DNA of 64,000 nucleotides from Aerococcus urinaeequi (GTDB taxonomy: Bacteria > Bacillota > Bacilli > Lactobacillales > Aerococcaceae): positions 682,001 through 746,000 of the forward strand of contig NZ_CP014162.1 of assembly GCF_001543205.1 (NCBI RefSeq), written 5' to 3'. Below the pieces are notes generated by a model, which had not been told where the DNA came from, searched no databases, and worked only from the letters and a program-made list of their open reading frames with translations. Shown here piece by piece: positions 17,799 through 29,494 of the stretch (its first letter is position 1; every line of letters starts with the position of its first letter). A program made the position numbers and the translations under genes.

Positions 17799-19226
17799 TT
17801 AGCGTTTATCTAATTCTTCTGTTAATAATTGGTTAACAACTTGTGGGTTGGCTTGACCTTTAGTTGCTTTCATAATTTGACCAACTAAGAATCCAGTTGC
17901 TTTCTTCTTACCAGCTTTATAATCGTCAATTGATTGTTGGTTGTTATCAAGGATTTCAGTAATCAATGGTAACAATTGTGCTGGATCAGATAATTGTACT
18001 AATCCCTCAGCTTCAACAACCTCTTTAGCAGAACCACCTTTGTCCGCTAGTAACTTGAATACTTTCTTCGCTTGTTTGCTTGAGATAGTACCATCTTCAA
18101 TCAAGGCAATCATTTCCGCTAATGATTCAGGCGTTAAACCAATTTGGTCTAAGTCTTTTTCATTATCATTCATGTAAGCATTCACTTCACCCATTAACCA
18201 GTTAGAAGCTTGTTTCGGATCAGCGCCAGCTTTCACTGCAGCATCAAAGAAATCAGACATTTCTAAGGTTTGTGTTAAGATTTGAGCGTCATATTCAGGT
18301 AATTCGTAAGTATCTACATAACGTTTACGACGATCAGCTGGCATTTCTGGTAGGGTGGCTTGAATTTCTTCTAACCAAGCATCAGCTACTGTAAATGGCG
18401 GTAGGTCGGGTTCTGGGAAGTAACGGTAATCCGCTGCCCCTTCTTTAACACGCATTAATTGTGTTTTACCAGTGCTTTCATCATAACGACGAGTCGCTTG
18501 TTCAATCACGCCACCAGCATTTAAAACTTGTGCTTGACGTTTTTCTTCGTAAGCAAGACCTTTACGAACGTAGTTGAATGAGTTTAAGTTTTTCAATTCG
18601 TTTTTAGTACCAAATTCTTTTTGACCGTAAGGACGTAAAGAAATGTTGGCGTCACAACGCATTGACCCTTCTTCCATTTTTACATCAGAAACGCCTGTGA
18701 AACGGATGATTTCACGGATTTTTTCTAAGTAAGCATAAGCTTCTTCTGGTGAACGCATGTCAGCTTCAGATACGATTTCTAATAAAGGCGTACCTTGACG
18801 GTTCAAGTCAACTAATGAATCACCAGCACCATGAATGTTTTTACCGGCATCTTCTTCTAAGTGAAGACGTTCGATACGGATTTTTTTCGTTTCGCCGTTT
18901 ACTTCAATTTCAATCCAACCATTTTCACCAATTGGTTGCCATAACTGTGTTGTTTGGAAGGCTTTTGGATTATCTGGGTAGAAGTAGTTTTTACGGTCGA
19001 AGTGTTGTACTGGATTGATTTCACAGTTTAAGGCTAAGGCCGCTTTAATAGCGAATTCAATACCGCGACGGTTCATTTTTGGTAAGACACCAGGGTAACC
19101 GAAGTCGATAACGTTTGTGTTTGTGTTAGGTTCTGCTCCAAAGTGAGCGGCAGATGGAGAGAACATTTTTGATTCTGTCTTTAATTCGACATGGACTTCA
19201 AGTCCAATGACTGTTTCGTAATTCAT
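17799..19226 (-). CDS. gatB: Aspartyl/glutamyl-tRNA amidotransferase subunit B
   Basis: The 475-residue subunit binds tRNA and activates Glu-tRNA(Gln) (and Asp-tRNA(Asn)) for amidation. It opens with [12 protein letters not shown] and has [16 protein letters not shown] and [10 protein letters not shown], all hallmark GatB/GatE motifs, with metal-binding and kinase-like residues in the cradle domain. The C-terminal GatB/YqeY tail domain is complete ([13 protein letters not shown]). Third gene of gatC-gatA-gatB. Its presence implies that the organism makes Gln-tRNA by the indirect route. Confidence 0.97.
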   Translation of the reverse strand: MNYETVIGLEVHVELKTESKMFSPSAAHFGAEPNTNTNVIDFGYPGVLPKMNRRGIEFAIKAALALNCEINPVQHFDRKNYFYPDNPKAFQTTQLWQPIGENGWIEIEVNGETKKIRIERLHLEEDAGKNIHGAGDSLVDLNRQGTPLLEIVSEADMRSPEEAYAYLEKIREIIRFTGVSDVKMEEGSMRCDANISLRPYGQKEFGTKNELKNLNSFNYVRKGLAYEEKRQAQVLNAGGVIEQATRRYDESTGKTQLMRVKEGAADYRYFPEPDLPPFTVADAWLEEIQATLPEMPADRRKRYVDTYELPEYDAQILTQTLEMSDFFDAAVKAGADPKQASNWLMGEVNAYMNDNEKDLDQIGLTPESLAEMIALIEDGTISSKQAKKVFKLLADKGGSAKEVVEAEGLVQLSDPAQLLPLITEILDNNQQSIDDYKAGKKKATGFLVGQIMKATKGQANPQVVNQLLTEELDKR

Positions 19227-19241
19227 GCGATTTCCTCCCTC

Positions 19242-20696
19242 TTACTCTGCTGGATGTTTAGTATAAGCGTCGTTTACTTGTTCAACAGCATAAGCTGCAC
19301 GGTAAATTTTTTCTTCTTCGAAACGGTTACCGATGATTTGTAAACCAATTGGTAGACCTTTGTCGTCAAAACCAACAGGCATTGATAAACCAGGTAGTCC
19401 AGCTAAGTTTACAGGAACTGTTAATAAGTCAGCCATGTACATTTCGATTGGATCATCATTTTTCTCGCCTAATTTAAAGGCTGTACCAGTAGTTACTGGC
19501 GAGACGATTAAATCAACTTCAGAGAAGATGTTGTCGAAGGCTTCTTTAATTAGCATACGTACTTTAGCAGCTTTCATGAAGTATTCGTCGAAGTTTTCTG
19601 ATGCGATAGAGAATGTACCTGTCATCAAACGACGTTTTACTTCATCACCAAAACCTTCAGTTCTTGTATTTACATACAATTCTTCTAAGTCATTGAAGTT
19701 TTCTGCGCGGTAACCATAGCGGATACCATCGTAGCGTTGTAAGTTTGAAGATGCTTCTGCAGAGGCAATGATATAGTAAACTGGAATACCATATTTCAGA
19801 TTTTCGAAGCTGATTTCTTTAACAGTTGCACCAGCATTTTCTAATTGCTTGATTGATGCGCGAACTTGTTCTTTCACTTGATCATCAACTGAGTCACCGA
19901 AGAACTCTACCGGTACACCAACTGTTAACCCTTGAACGCCATCTTTCATAGAAGCTACATAGTTAGGCACTTCAATGTTTGCTGAAGTGGAATCATGGTC
20001 ATCATATCCAGCAATTGCTTCTAACATAATCGCATTATCTTCAACTGTACGAGTCATTGGCCCAACTTGGTCTAATGATGAAGCAAAAGAAATCACACCC
20101 CAACGTGACACACGACCGTAAGTAGGTTTCATACCTACAATACCGTTGTAAGCTGCTGGTTGACGGATTGAACCACCTGTATCGGTACCTAATGTTGCCA
20201 TCACTTGACCAGCTGAAACTGCGGCCGCTGAACCACCTGAAGAACCACCTGGTACGCGGTCTGTATCAAACGGGTTGCGAACTGGGCCGAAATAAGACGT
20301 TTCATTTGAACCACCCATGGCGAATTCATCCATGTTTAATTTGGCAATATTAATCGCACCTGCTTCAGCTAATTTTTCAGTAACTGTTGCATCATAAATT
20401 GGTACAAAGTCCGCTAACATTTTAGATGCTGCTGTAGTAGTGACACCATTTGTTAAAATATTGTCTTTTAATCCAATCGGAATTCCTTGTAATGGTCGGT
20501 CAGAGGAGTAACCTTGTTCGTCAGATGCTTTGGCTTTAGCTAAAGCATTTTCTTCGTCTAAAGTGATCACAGCGTTAATAACGTCATTTTCTGCTTTAAT
20601 ACGGCGGATAGCTTCTTCCACTAGTTCAACAGATGTTACTTGGCCTGCTACTAATTTCTCATTTAATGAGCGAATTGTATCTGTAAATTTTTCCAT
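19242..20696 (-). CDS. gatA: Aspartyl/glutamyl-tRNA amidotransferase subunit A
   Basis: The 484-residue amidase subunit releases ammonia from glutamine. It has the amidase-signature Ser-cis-Ser-Lys triad: Lys in IGLKDNI (about 77), then GGSSGGSAAAVSAG (about 150) and GTDTGGSIRQPAA (about 172). GIVGMKPTYGRVSR follows. The ATG overlaps the gatC stop codon by one base (TAATG), indicating translational coupling. Length is normal. Confidence 0.97.
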   Translation of the reverse strand: MEKFTDTIRSLNEKLVAGQVTSVELVEEAIRRIKAENDVINAVITLDEENALAKAKASDEQGYSSDRPLQGIPIGLKDNILTNGVTTTAASKMLADFVPIYDATVTEKLAEAGAINIAKLNMDEFAMGGSNETSYFGPVRNPFDTDRVPGGSSGGSAAAVSAGQVMATLGTDTGGSIRQPAAYNGIVGMKPTYGRVSRWGVISFASSLDQVGPMTRTVEDNAIMLEAIAGYDDHDSTSANIEVPNYVASMKDGVQGLTVGVPVEFFGDSVDDQVKEQVRASIKQLENAGATVKEISFENLKYGIPVYYIIASAEASSNLQRYDGIRYGYRAENFNDLEELYVNTRTEGFGDEVKRRLMTGTFSIASENFDEYFMKAAKVRMLIKEAFDNIFSEVDLIVSPVTTGTAFKLGEKNDDPIEMYMADLLTVPVNLAGLPGLSMPVGFDDKGLPIGLQIIGNRFEEEKIYRAAYAVEQVNDAYTKHPAE

Positions 20697-21001
20697 TAAG
20701 CGTCGCCTCCATCTGTATCAATAATTGATGGCACTTCGATAAAGCCATCGACTGTTGTTTTGGCGTTGATAAATAATTCATCACGAGTTTGTGTTTTCAC
20801 AACTTTATCTTCGCGCATCACATTTTCAAAATCGACTGCCCAGAACATAGGCGCTACATCTGTAGTATCGATTTCTTGTAATTCTTCGATCATATTTAAA
20901 ATATTCCCAAATTCTTCAGTAAAGTGAACGACATCTTGGTCTTCAACTTTGAATTTAGCTAATTTAGCAATCCGTTTAACTTCTTCTTCAGAAATTGACA
21001 T
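20696..21001 (-). CDS. gatC: Aspartyl/glutamyl-tRNA amidotransferase subunit C
   Basis: The 101-residue small subunit that holds GatA and GatB together. It has the expected VKRIAKLAKFKV N-terminal helix, NMIEELQEIDTTDVAPM belt and FIEVPSII tail. The start is ATG at 21001 (MSISEEEV), eight bases after GGAGG; the frame extends further to an ATG with no ribosome site. First gene of the gatCAB operon. camS lies upstream on the same strand, with about 290 bases between them. Confidence 0.95.
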   Translation of the reverse strand: MSISEEEVKRIAKLAKFKVEDQDVVHFTEEFGNILNMIEELQEIDTTDVAPMFWAVDFENVMREDKVVKTQTRDELFINAKTTVDGFIEVPSIIDTDGGDA

Positions 21002-21290
21002 AACGGGTTCCTCCTTCATTTTTCAGCTTAGTTTTCGCCTTATTTTACCTGTTTCATTTTAGCACAAACCGCTCAAGTCAACAATGTTAATTAAGGTTAC
21101 ATGAGTATTTTTTTACAATTTTAATCTTCTATATTGAAAAATAGCTTATAAATACGAATAGACAAGCTTTTTTACTAAAACTTGCCTATCGATTTGCTCA
21201 TTTTTCCTATTGCTGTCAGCTAGCAAACAGCTGACAACCCTTTTTTCAAATAAGAAAAATAGATTGATATGTCACAAAACATCACACATG
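21002..21290 (-). other. camS-gatC spacer with two hairpins
   Basis: On the minus strand, TTGTCAGCT pairs with AGCTGACA (21213-21240 region), then ATAGGCAAG pairs with CTTGTCTAT (21159-21192 region). Neither is followed by a long T run in the direction of camS, so they are weak terminators at best. The gatC promoter should lie below them. Confidence 0.45.
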
Positions 21291-22421
21291 TTAATCGACT
21301 AATACATAGTCAAAGGTGTCTGAATCTTTATTTCTCGTCAATAAGGCGCGTACACCGTCAGCGGTCACTACTTGAATTTGAATCTCAATATTGTTATTGA
21401 ATACTGAGCTAGCAGTTGAAATTGCTTGCTGAGACAAGGCAATAACTTCACTATAACCATCAAACTGACTATTGATTACAATATTAACGTTTTGCAGTTC
21501 GTTATCTTGATAGTATCCTACCCCTGATAAACCTGATAGTTGAGGGTAGAAGGACTGGATTTGGTCACGGAAACGGGTGAAGGATACAGTATCTTCTTCG
21601 TTTGGTGCATCATCTACGGCATAAACAACGAAGTCCTGATTATAAGTGGACCAGTCACCGAATGAGTTGCCGCTTGATGAAACGGCATCTGTGGTATAAG
21701 TACCACCACCTAGATCACCTGATTCCTCATTTTCAAAAATGGCCACATGAATTGGCGTATCAGCGTAAGCTTCATCTTGACGAATATTGCTTACAATCTT
21801 TTCCGCCATTTGTTTCCCATGTTCGATACGCTCTTCGGATGTGATTTCAAATTCTTGTGTTTCTGATTCAGAGTTAAAGGTGTCCGAATAGTTCATCCCC
21901 AAACCGATTGAAATACCAGCTACATTACCATCTTGGTCCACAACATCATATTCCATAATAGAATTTAAGTAGCGAGGCTCATATCCATCCAGTGTTTCAG
22001 AGCGTGCACCTGATGGATTTAATCCTTCTGGGTTTTTGTCCGATTGGGCTGTTAAGTAAGCCAAGGTCTGATCCTCGCCGATGACTTGTCCTTCTTGGAG
22101 CGAGTAGTCTTCAGTGGAAAAAATGTTCTTGGCTAGGTCATACAAACCGCGCTCTAAATTCTCCGCATTGGCTTGTGAAGATGCCCCCGCTGTGATGCCT
22201 GAAGCAGAATTGGTTTGGTAAGTGCCGTCACTAATGTATGACGAGTAGTATTCTGTCGACAATTGGCTTGTTTGTTGTTCTTCACTATTAGATGAAGTAG
22301 ATGAAGTTTGGCTGGCTGAACCTGCTGATTCGGTTGAATCCGCTTGGTCATCTTGACAGGCTGCTAGGGCCAAGGTTGCCACCAATAATATAGATAAGGT
22401 TTTGAATTTTTTGATTTTCAA
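21291..22421 (-). CDS. camS: CamS-family sex-pheromone lipoprotein
   Basis: The 376-residue secreted lipoprotein starts with a signal peptide (MKIKKFKTLSILLVATLALA) and lipobox LALAAC, so it should be lipid-anchored at Cys22. A Ser/Thr/Gln-rich linker follows, then the CamS domain. In enterococci and staphylococci the processed CamS signal peptide yields the cAM373-type pheromone. Here the equivalent hydrophobic peptide before the Cys would end in VATLALA, unlike AIFILAS. The gene sits between ligA and gatC, the usual Firmicutes order. The cellular role of the mature protein is not known. Confidence 0.88.
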   Translation of the reverse strand: MKIKKFKTLSILLVATLALAACQDDQADSTESAGSASQTSSTSSNSEEQQTSQLSTEYYSSYISDGTYQTNSASGITAGASSQANAENLERGLYDLAKNIFSTEDYSLQEGQVIGEDQTLAYLTAQSDKNPEGLNPSGARSETLDGYEPRYLNSIMEYDVVDQDGNVAGISIGLGMNYSDTFNSESETQEFEITSEERIEHGKQMAEKIVSNIRQDEAYADTPIHVAIFENEESGDLGGGTYTTDAVSSSGNSFGDWSTYNQDFVVYAVDDAPNEEDTVSFTRFRDQIQSFYPQLSGLSGVGYYQDNELQNVNIVINSQFDGYSEVIALSQQAISTASSVFNNNIEIQIQVVTADGVRALLTRNKDSDTFDYVLVD

Positions 22422-22582
22422 TACGACATTCCCTTTCTTAACTTGGTATTCTCCCCAATCACAAGTCCGCGTTTTTCTTCTGGCGCTTCAAGAAAAGTCG
22501 TTTCAACTTTTCAAGCCCGATAGGATGACTGTAGTCCGTCTAAAGAAGCTATTTCGAAACGCACTTCATAGAGTCTATTATA

Positions 22583-24598
<2,016 letters not shown>

Positions 24599-24637
24599 TC
24601 AATCTCCTTTTATTCCGTTTATTCCGTGATGTATATT

Positions 24638-27217
24638 TTAAGCTTGTTTCTCAATTGGGGCGAAGGCAGATAATAGACGCTTGATCCCTTGATTAGGGAA
24701 AGCGATATCTAGCTCTTGGTCATTGCCAGTACCTGAAACCTTGACAACTGTCCCAACACCCCATTTTTTGTGGACGGCTTTATCGCCGATAGCCCAGGTT
24801 ACTGGACCATCTACTGTTTTAATATCTTTATTAGCGGTAACTGGGTCAAATACTGACCGTTTCGCTTCTTTCTTGCGTTCATAGTAAGACTTGGCATTGG
24901 CTCTTTCATAGGTGTTGGACGCTCGTTTACGTTTGCTGGCATAATCTGCCGCAAAAGTTGCGCCTGAGCCAGATCCTGAGCCGGATGAAGATGATGAACC
25001 GAAACCTGATGAGCTGCTGCTACCAAATGGTAAGTCTGATAGACTGCCGCCAGATGGTTGGAAAATAGACCGCTCATTTTCGCTGTCGTCTAATAATTCG
25101 TCATCAATTTCTGCGATAAATCGCGAAACTGGGTTGGACTGGTATTTCCCGTAAAGCAAGCGCGACAATGAATTGGTTAAGTATAATTTCTCTTCCGCTC
25201 GGGTAATGCCTACATAAGCAAGTCGTCGTTCCTCTTCAAGTTCCGACTCTTCCTTAGCAGCACGGGCTAGTGGGAACATGCCCTCTTCCATCCCAATAAT
25301 GAAAACAATTGGGAACTCAAGTCCTTTAGCCGCATGTAAAGTCATCAAGGTCAATTCCCCTTGTTGGTCAATTTCTTGGTTGTCTAAATCTGATACCAAT
25401 GATAAATCCGTGATAAAGCCCATCAAGGCATCATCTTCAGCCGGATTGTTGTCAATCACACCATCAAGTTCTGCTTGAATCCCTTCAAGGTCGAATAAAT
25501 TGAAGGTACCATCTGGATTGAGTGGGTTATTGCCCGGATTCACGTCACTTTGGTTGAGGTTGGCTTCTTGTAATTCTGTCGGCCGGTCCGCTTCTTCTTG
25601 GGCCGCAATTTGCGCTGCTTGTTCGCGGTCTTCTTGCTCAGCTTCCCAACGTTTGTCGAACTCTTGGGTTACCGAAATGAACTCGTGAATATTGTCGATG
25701 CGGGCGTCAGCTTCAAGTGTTTTCTGATTTTCCAAGTCCTTTAAGTAGCCGGTTTGCGCTAAAATTTCCTCGACTAAGTCTTGGATGGCTAAGAATTCGC
25801 GTTGCGTTTGGAGATTGGCCATCATTTTGCCGAAAGCCTTTAAATTCGTAGCACCTTTACCAGTGATTGGTGAATGGTCGACTAGGGTTGCCGCCTGTAA
25901 AAGGGAAATCCCTTGCTGGCTGGCGAATGTGTTTAATTTATCTAGGGTTCCTGGTCCAATACCACGTTTAGGCACGTTGATAATACGCGTAAATGATAGG
26001 TTATCAGATGGATTGGCCAGTAGACGTAGGTAAGCTAGAATGTCTTTAATTTCCTTGCGGTCGTAGAATTTTAGACCGCCAACGATCCGGTAAGGCATGT
26101 TGGCCTTGACCAAATTCTCCTCCATTACTCGGGACTGAGCATTGGTTCTATACAGAATGGCAATGTCACCGTAACGCTTGTTTTGACCTTTAATAGCATC
26201 TTTAATTTTACCGATGACATAGTTGGTCTCGTCACGCTCATTTTGCGCCCGGTAATAAGAAATCAATTCACCCTGGTTATTATCTGTCCAAAGGGTCTTA
26301 TCCTTACGATAGGTGTTTTTATTGATGACATTATTGGCCGCCTGCAAGATATTTTTAGTAGACCGATAATTTTGTTCCAATAGGATAGTGGTTGATTTTG
26401 GATAATCCTTTTCGAAGTTCAAGATATTTTCCATATTGGCACCACGCCAACCATAAATAGACTGGTCAGCATCCCCTACTACACACACATTATGGAAGTA
26501 CCCTCCTAGGTGTTTGACCAATTTATATTGGGCTTCGTTGGTATCTTGATATTCATCCACATGGATATAGTGAAATTTTTGTTGGTAGTATTTCAGAATA
26601 TCTGGCTGTTGGTCAAATAATTTAACGGTATACATAATTAAATCGTCGAAGTCGAAAGATTGCGCTGCTTGAAGACCTTTCTGGTAGCGTTCATATACAT
26701 CTGCCACTACATCTTCTATATATCCAGAATAATTTTGACGGTAGTCATCTGGTAGCATTAAGTTATTCTTCGCATCAGAAATACGCCCTAGCAGCATTTT
26801 ATGAGAGAATTTATCCTTATCTAAGTTTAATTCTTTAATAATACGTTTGATAAGGGTTTGCTGTTCTGATGGATCAGCTATGGTAAAGGACCTTGTAAAA
26901 CCAATTGCCTCAGCTTCTCTTCTTAAAATACGTACACACATAGCGTGAAAAGTGGATACCCACATATCATTGGCATCCGGGCCTACTAGAGCTGAAACTC
27001 GTTCTTTCATTTCCTTAGCGGCCTTGTTGGTAAATGTAATCGCCAAAATATTCCAAGGATTCACATCTTTTTCACTTAAAATATAGGCCATGCGGTGAGT
27101 CAAAACACGTGTTTTCCCACTACCAGCACCAGCCATAATTAATAGCGGCCCCTCGGTATGCTCAACAGCTTCCTTTTGTCGATCATTAAGCCCCTTCGTA
27201 AATTGATTCAATGCCAT
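24638..27217 (-). CDS. pcrA: ATP-dependent DNA helicase PcrA
   Basis: This superfamily 1A 3'-5' helicase has about 859 residues. It has Walker A GAGSGKTRVLTHR, motif Ia NILAITFTNKAAKEMKERV, Walker B VDEYQDTNEAQY, GDADQSIYGWRGA, QNYRSTKNIL, and motif V/VI LMTLHAAKGLEFP and EERRLAYVGITRAE. An unusual acidic, Gln/Asn-rich insert lies near residues 530-600 and a Ser/Gly-rich low-complexity stretch near 735. The C-terminal Tudor-like RNA polymerase-binding domain (VGTVVKVSG) is present. The start is ATG at 27217, seven bases after AGGTGG; ATG at 27220 is possible. Confidence 0.95.
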   Translation of the reverse strand: MALNQFTKGLNDRQKEAVEHTEGPLLIMAGAGSGKTRVLTHRMAYILSEKDVNPWNILAITFTNKAAKEMKERVSALVGPDANDMWVSTFHAMCVRILRREAEAIGFTRSFTIADPSEQQTLIKRIIKELNLDKDKFSHKMLLGRISDAKNNLMLPDDYRQNYSGYIEDVVADVYERYQKGLQAAQSFDFDDLIMYTVKLFDQQPDILKYYQQKFHYIHVDEYQDTNEAQYKLVKHLGGYFHNVCVVGDADQSIYGWRGANMENILNFEKDYPKSTTILLEQNYRSTKNILQAANNVINKNTYRKDKTLWTDNNQGELISYYRAQNERDETNYVIGKIKDAIKGQNKRYGDIAILYRTNAQSRVMEENLVKANMPYRIVGGLKFYDRKEIKDILAYLRLLANPSDNLSFTRIINVPKRGIGPGTLDKLNTFASQQGISLLQAATLVDHSPITGKGATNLKAFGKMMANLQTQREFLAIQDLVEEILAQTGYLKDLENQKTLEADARIDNIHEFISVTQEFDKRWEAEQEDREQAAQIAAQEEADRPTELQEANLNQSDVNPGNNPLNPDGTFNLFDLEGIQAELDGVIDNNPAEDDALMGFITDLSLVSDLDNQEIDQQGELTLMTLHAAKGLEFPIVFIIGMEEGMFPLARAAKEESELEEERRLAYVGITRAEEKLYLTNSLSRLLYGKYQSNPVSRFIAEIDDELLDDSENERSIFQPSGGSLSDLPFGSSSSSGFGSSSSSGSGSGSGATFAADYASKRKRASNTYERANAKSYYERKKEAKRSVFDPVTANKDIKTVDGPVTWAIGDKAVHKKWGVGTVVKVSGTGNDQELDIAFPNQGIKRLLSAFAPIEKQA

Positions 27218-27284
27218 CATTAGGCCACCTTCCCGTATAGTTTCATTGATAAGGATACCATTTATAGAACACCTGTTCAACGAA

Positions 27285-27820
27285 AACAAGGTGCGAGAGC
27301 GACCGCTCAGCTCAACAACACTGGAAGACTAATGCAGTGGCTGATGCAATCAGCTGCAAGTTAGTCTGAAGTGGACTTGAGCTGGTCGAGCGAACCCGTT
27401 TAAACAAGGTGCGACATAAACCGGTAGAAATGAATCGTTGGAAGATTAGTGTAGTGACTGACGCAGTCAGTTGCAAACTAATCTGAAACGCAGTCATTTC
27501 TGGTTTGCGGAACCCGATTATAGGATGTGATTCAGAGCGCTAAGGCAGGAGACTTCTAACGCATTTGAGCGAGTATATGCTAAAGCATTAACTCGCTCAT
27601 AAGATGGAAGATATAGTTGTAGTGATGGCACATCACGCAAACTATATTTGAAGCGGACACCTGACTGCTCTGAAGAGCTCAACTAACAAGGTGCGACACA
27701 AACCGGTAGAAATGAACCGTTGGAAGATTAGTGTAGTGACTGACGCAGTCAGTTGCAAACTAATCTGAGACGCAGTCATTTCTGGTTTGTGGAGCCCGAT
27801 TAAACAAGGTATGTCACAAG
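27285..27820 (+). repeat. Tandem array of four structured repeat units plus a partial fifth
   Basis: Units A (27285-27402), B (27403-27520), C (27521-27684) and D (27685-27802) follow head to tail, then a stub (27803-27820). Each opens with AACAAGGTGCGACA (C differs) and closes near GGAACCCGATTA. Each folds into nested stems: an outer stem, a middle stem and an apical hairpin. Stem sequences differ but keep pairing. Middle: AGACTAA/TTAGTCT (A), AGATTAGT/ACTAATCT (B, D), ATATAGTT/AACTATAT (C). Apical: GCTGAT/ATCAGC, TGACTG/CAGTCA, GTGATG/CATCAC. Fixed motifs sit between: TGGAAGA, GTAGTG, a three-base loop, GCAA and TCTGAA. Unit C has an extra hairpin (GAGCGAGT/ACTCGCTC). It lies between pcrA's start and a GntR gene's end. 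Function unknown. Confidence 0.85.
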
Positions 27821-27830
27821 CTGATGCCAT

Positions 27831-27860
27831 AAGAAAAGACGAACCTTTTAAGATTCGTCT
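27831..27860 (-). terminator. Terminator of the GntR-family gene
   Basis: AGACGAA pairs with TTCGTCT, followed by TTTCTT on the minus strand; just past the GntR gene's stop. Confidence 0.75.
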
Positions 27861-27865
27861 CTCTC

Positions 27866-28522
27866 CTATTTGTTGATTTGATAAAGAATTAATTGGTTTA
27901 TCCAGATGCGGGCTTGTTTACGCGCCATCGCATAATCTTTATGTACTAAAGCTTTCAACATCGTTGGGTAGATTTCTTTTAAATCATTCGCTTCACGTTT
28001 GAAGGTTGAGTGATCTTCCTTGGCTTCTTTTATGTACAATTCATGTAGGGGTTGAATTGTATTCAAGGTAACCTGTCTGAAGTATGAATTCGGATAGAAG
28101 GATACCAAATAGGTAAACATTTTGAATTCAGTATCAAAGTAAGTCTCCAAGTCATATGCTGCAAGTGATTCAGAAATTTTTTGTTTTAATTCTTCAACGC
28201 GTTCAATGTCTACTTGGACATCTTTATTTTGCATTTGCTGGAAGAGATTCATAGTTAACAATTCAATAAATTGTAGACGTTCCACAATTGCTCGTGCGTT
28301 TAGTGCATTTTTCGCTACTACCGCACCCTTGTATTGTTCAATACGAATATAATCTTCTTCAGCAAGTTGTGCCATGGCTTTTCGAACCGGCGTACGACTC
28401 ATGCCTAGCGTTTCTGCAATCTCCACTTCTTTTAAGTGTGTGTCTGGTAATAGCAAATTACTATCGATTTGTTCCTTTAGGTACTGATACGCAATGTCCT
28501 TATAGCTCTTAGTCTTTGCCAC
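27866..28522 (-). CDS. GntR-family transcriptional regulator (FadR/FCD-like)
   Basis: The 218-residue regulator has an N-terminal winged helix typical of GntR (KDIAYQYLKEQIDSNLLLPDTH, then EVEIAETLGMSRTPVRKAMAQL). A C-terminal helical domain of about 140 residues resembles the FCD ligand-binding fold, with a divergent C-terminal part (no clear metal-binding His triad seen). The target and ligand are unknown. Its upstream neighbour on the same strand is a glucosaminidase gene, with about 100 bases and a possible separate promoter between. Confidence 0.8.
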   Translation of the reverse strand: MAKTKSYKDIAYQYLKEQIDSNLLLPDTHLKEVEIAETLGMSRTPVRKAMAQLAEEDYIRIEQYKGAVVAKNALNARAIVERLQFIELLTMNLFQQMQNKDVQVDIERVEELKQKISESLAAYDLETYFDTEFKMFTYLVSFYPNSYFRQVTLNTIQPLHELYIKEAKEDHSTFKREANDLKEIYPTMLKALVHKDYAMARKQARIWINQLILYQINK

Positions 28523-28623
28523 GGTTCTACCCCCTATAAAAAGTACAATATACCGAAATATTGTTCATCTTTTATAATACACTTGAATAGGTACCATTGC
28601 AAATGAATTTTCTTTCACTTATC

Positions 28624-29367
28624 CTATTGAACCTGGTTATCAAACCTAGTTAATTCGTATCTTTCTATCACATCTATCAAAGATTCCGCATAATTAGGAT
28701 CGGTGGCATAGCCAGCTTCTTGCAAGGCATAGGCAGCTTCTTTATACGAACTTGCATTCAAAACACCATTATAATGTGTTTCATTCCATGAAGTGCCGTT
28801 TGCAAGTAACCTTCCGTGATCAGCTACTGATTCTTCCCAGGATGTATAAACCCGGAAAGGCTCATCCACCGTAATATATTGGCCGTTCACAAATTCTTGT
28901 GTGGGTAAATCTACACTTGGATCATTTGGGCTATATGATTTACGACCAAATAAATTAAAATACTCACTAGATAATTGACTTTTACCAAAATTAGATTCTA
29001 ATACTGCTTGGGCGGTGACAATACTTGGTAATACATGAGAATTAGGATATTCAGTTACTGCATATTGCCCGACTAAATCCACAAATTCTTGGTCCGTATA
29101 TACCATTTCCACCTCTTCACTGGATGTGTCACTTGACGTGGGTACGCCTTGATAGTCTCGGAAAAGGAAAAATAGCATTAATCCAAGAATTGCAAGTGTT
29201 CCTAACCATATTTCTTTACGACGTTGTGAACGTCTCTTCTTGGAAATATATTGTATTTTTTTATATTTTCTTTTTTTGAAAATTAGCCTGAATGCTTGTT
29301 GATACCCTTTAAACCAACCTTGCAAACCATTTGATTTGCGTCCTTTTTGCTTCTTTTTCTTTGCCAA
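28624..29367 (-). CDS. Membrane-anchored GH73 N-acetylglucosaminidase
   Basis: The 247-residue peptidoglycan hydrolase has a very basic cytoplasmic tail of about 55 residues, one transmembrane segment (IWLGTLAILGLMLFFLF), an acidic linker, and a GH73 (LytG/FlgJ-like) domain. The probable catalytic Glu is in AQAVLESNFGKS; YFNLFGRKSY and FRVYTSWEESVADHGRLL are conserved family motifs. It should act on wall glycans close to the membrane, perhaps in septation or glycan length control. The long Lys/Arg-rich N-terminus is unusual in length. The gene is a stand-alone unit. Confidence 0.85.
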   Translation of the reverse strand: MAKKKKQKGRKSNGLQGWFKGYQQAFRLIFKKRKYKKIQYISKKRRSQRRKEIWLGTLAILGLMLFFLFRDYQGVPTSSDTSSEEVEMVYTDQEFVDLVGQYAVTEYPNSHVLPSIVTAQAVLESNFGKSQLSSEYFNLFGRKSYSPNDPSVDLPTQEFVNGQYITVDEPFRVYTSWEESVADHGRLLANGTSWNETHYNGVLNASSYKEAAYALQEAGYATDPNYAESLIDVIERYELTRFDNQVQ

Positions 29368-29435
29368 AATATTGTCACCCCCTTACTTACATCTTATTTT
29401 GACCGTAATTAGTCCATTTTCCCTTGCATTATACA

Positions 29436-29474
29436 TAAAAAGCGTTGAGTAAACCATTACGATTACTCAACGCT
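29436..29474 (-). terminator. Terminator after livF
   Basis: AGCGTTGAGTA pairs perfectly with TACTCAACGCT, followed by TTTTTATG on the minus strand. Ends the livHMGF operon. Confidence 0.9.
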
Positions 29475-29494
29475 TATATTAAGATTATATAAAT

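Noticed and set aside
27285-27820. CRISPR array
   Set aside because: The units are over 110 bases, with internal stems and no short identical repeats separated by unique spacers; no cas genes are in the window.
27285-27820. BOX elements or tandem riboswitches of a known class
   Set aside because: I do not recognise the boxA/B/C order of streptococcal BOX or the conserved core of any riboswitch class I know; the array is not upstream of a gene on its strand.
27312-27830. Two similar 60-residue minus-strand frames inside the repeat array
   Set aside because: They are translations of the repeat units; their similarity comes from the repeats themselves and they lack ribosome sites.
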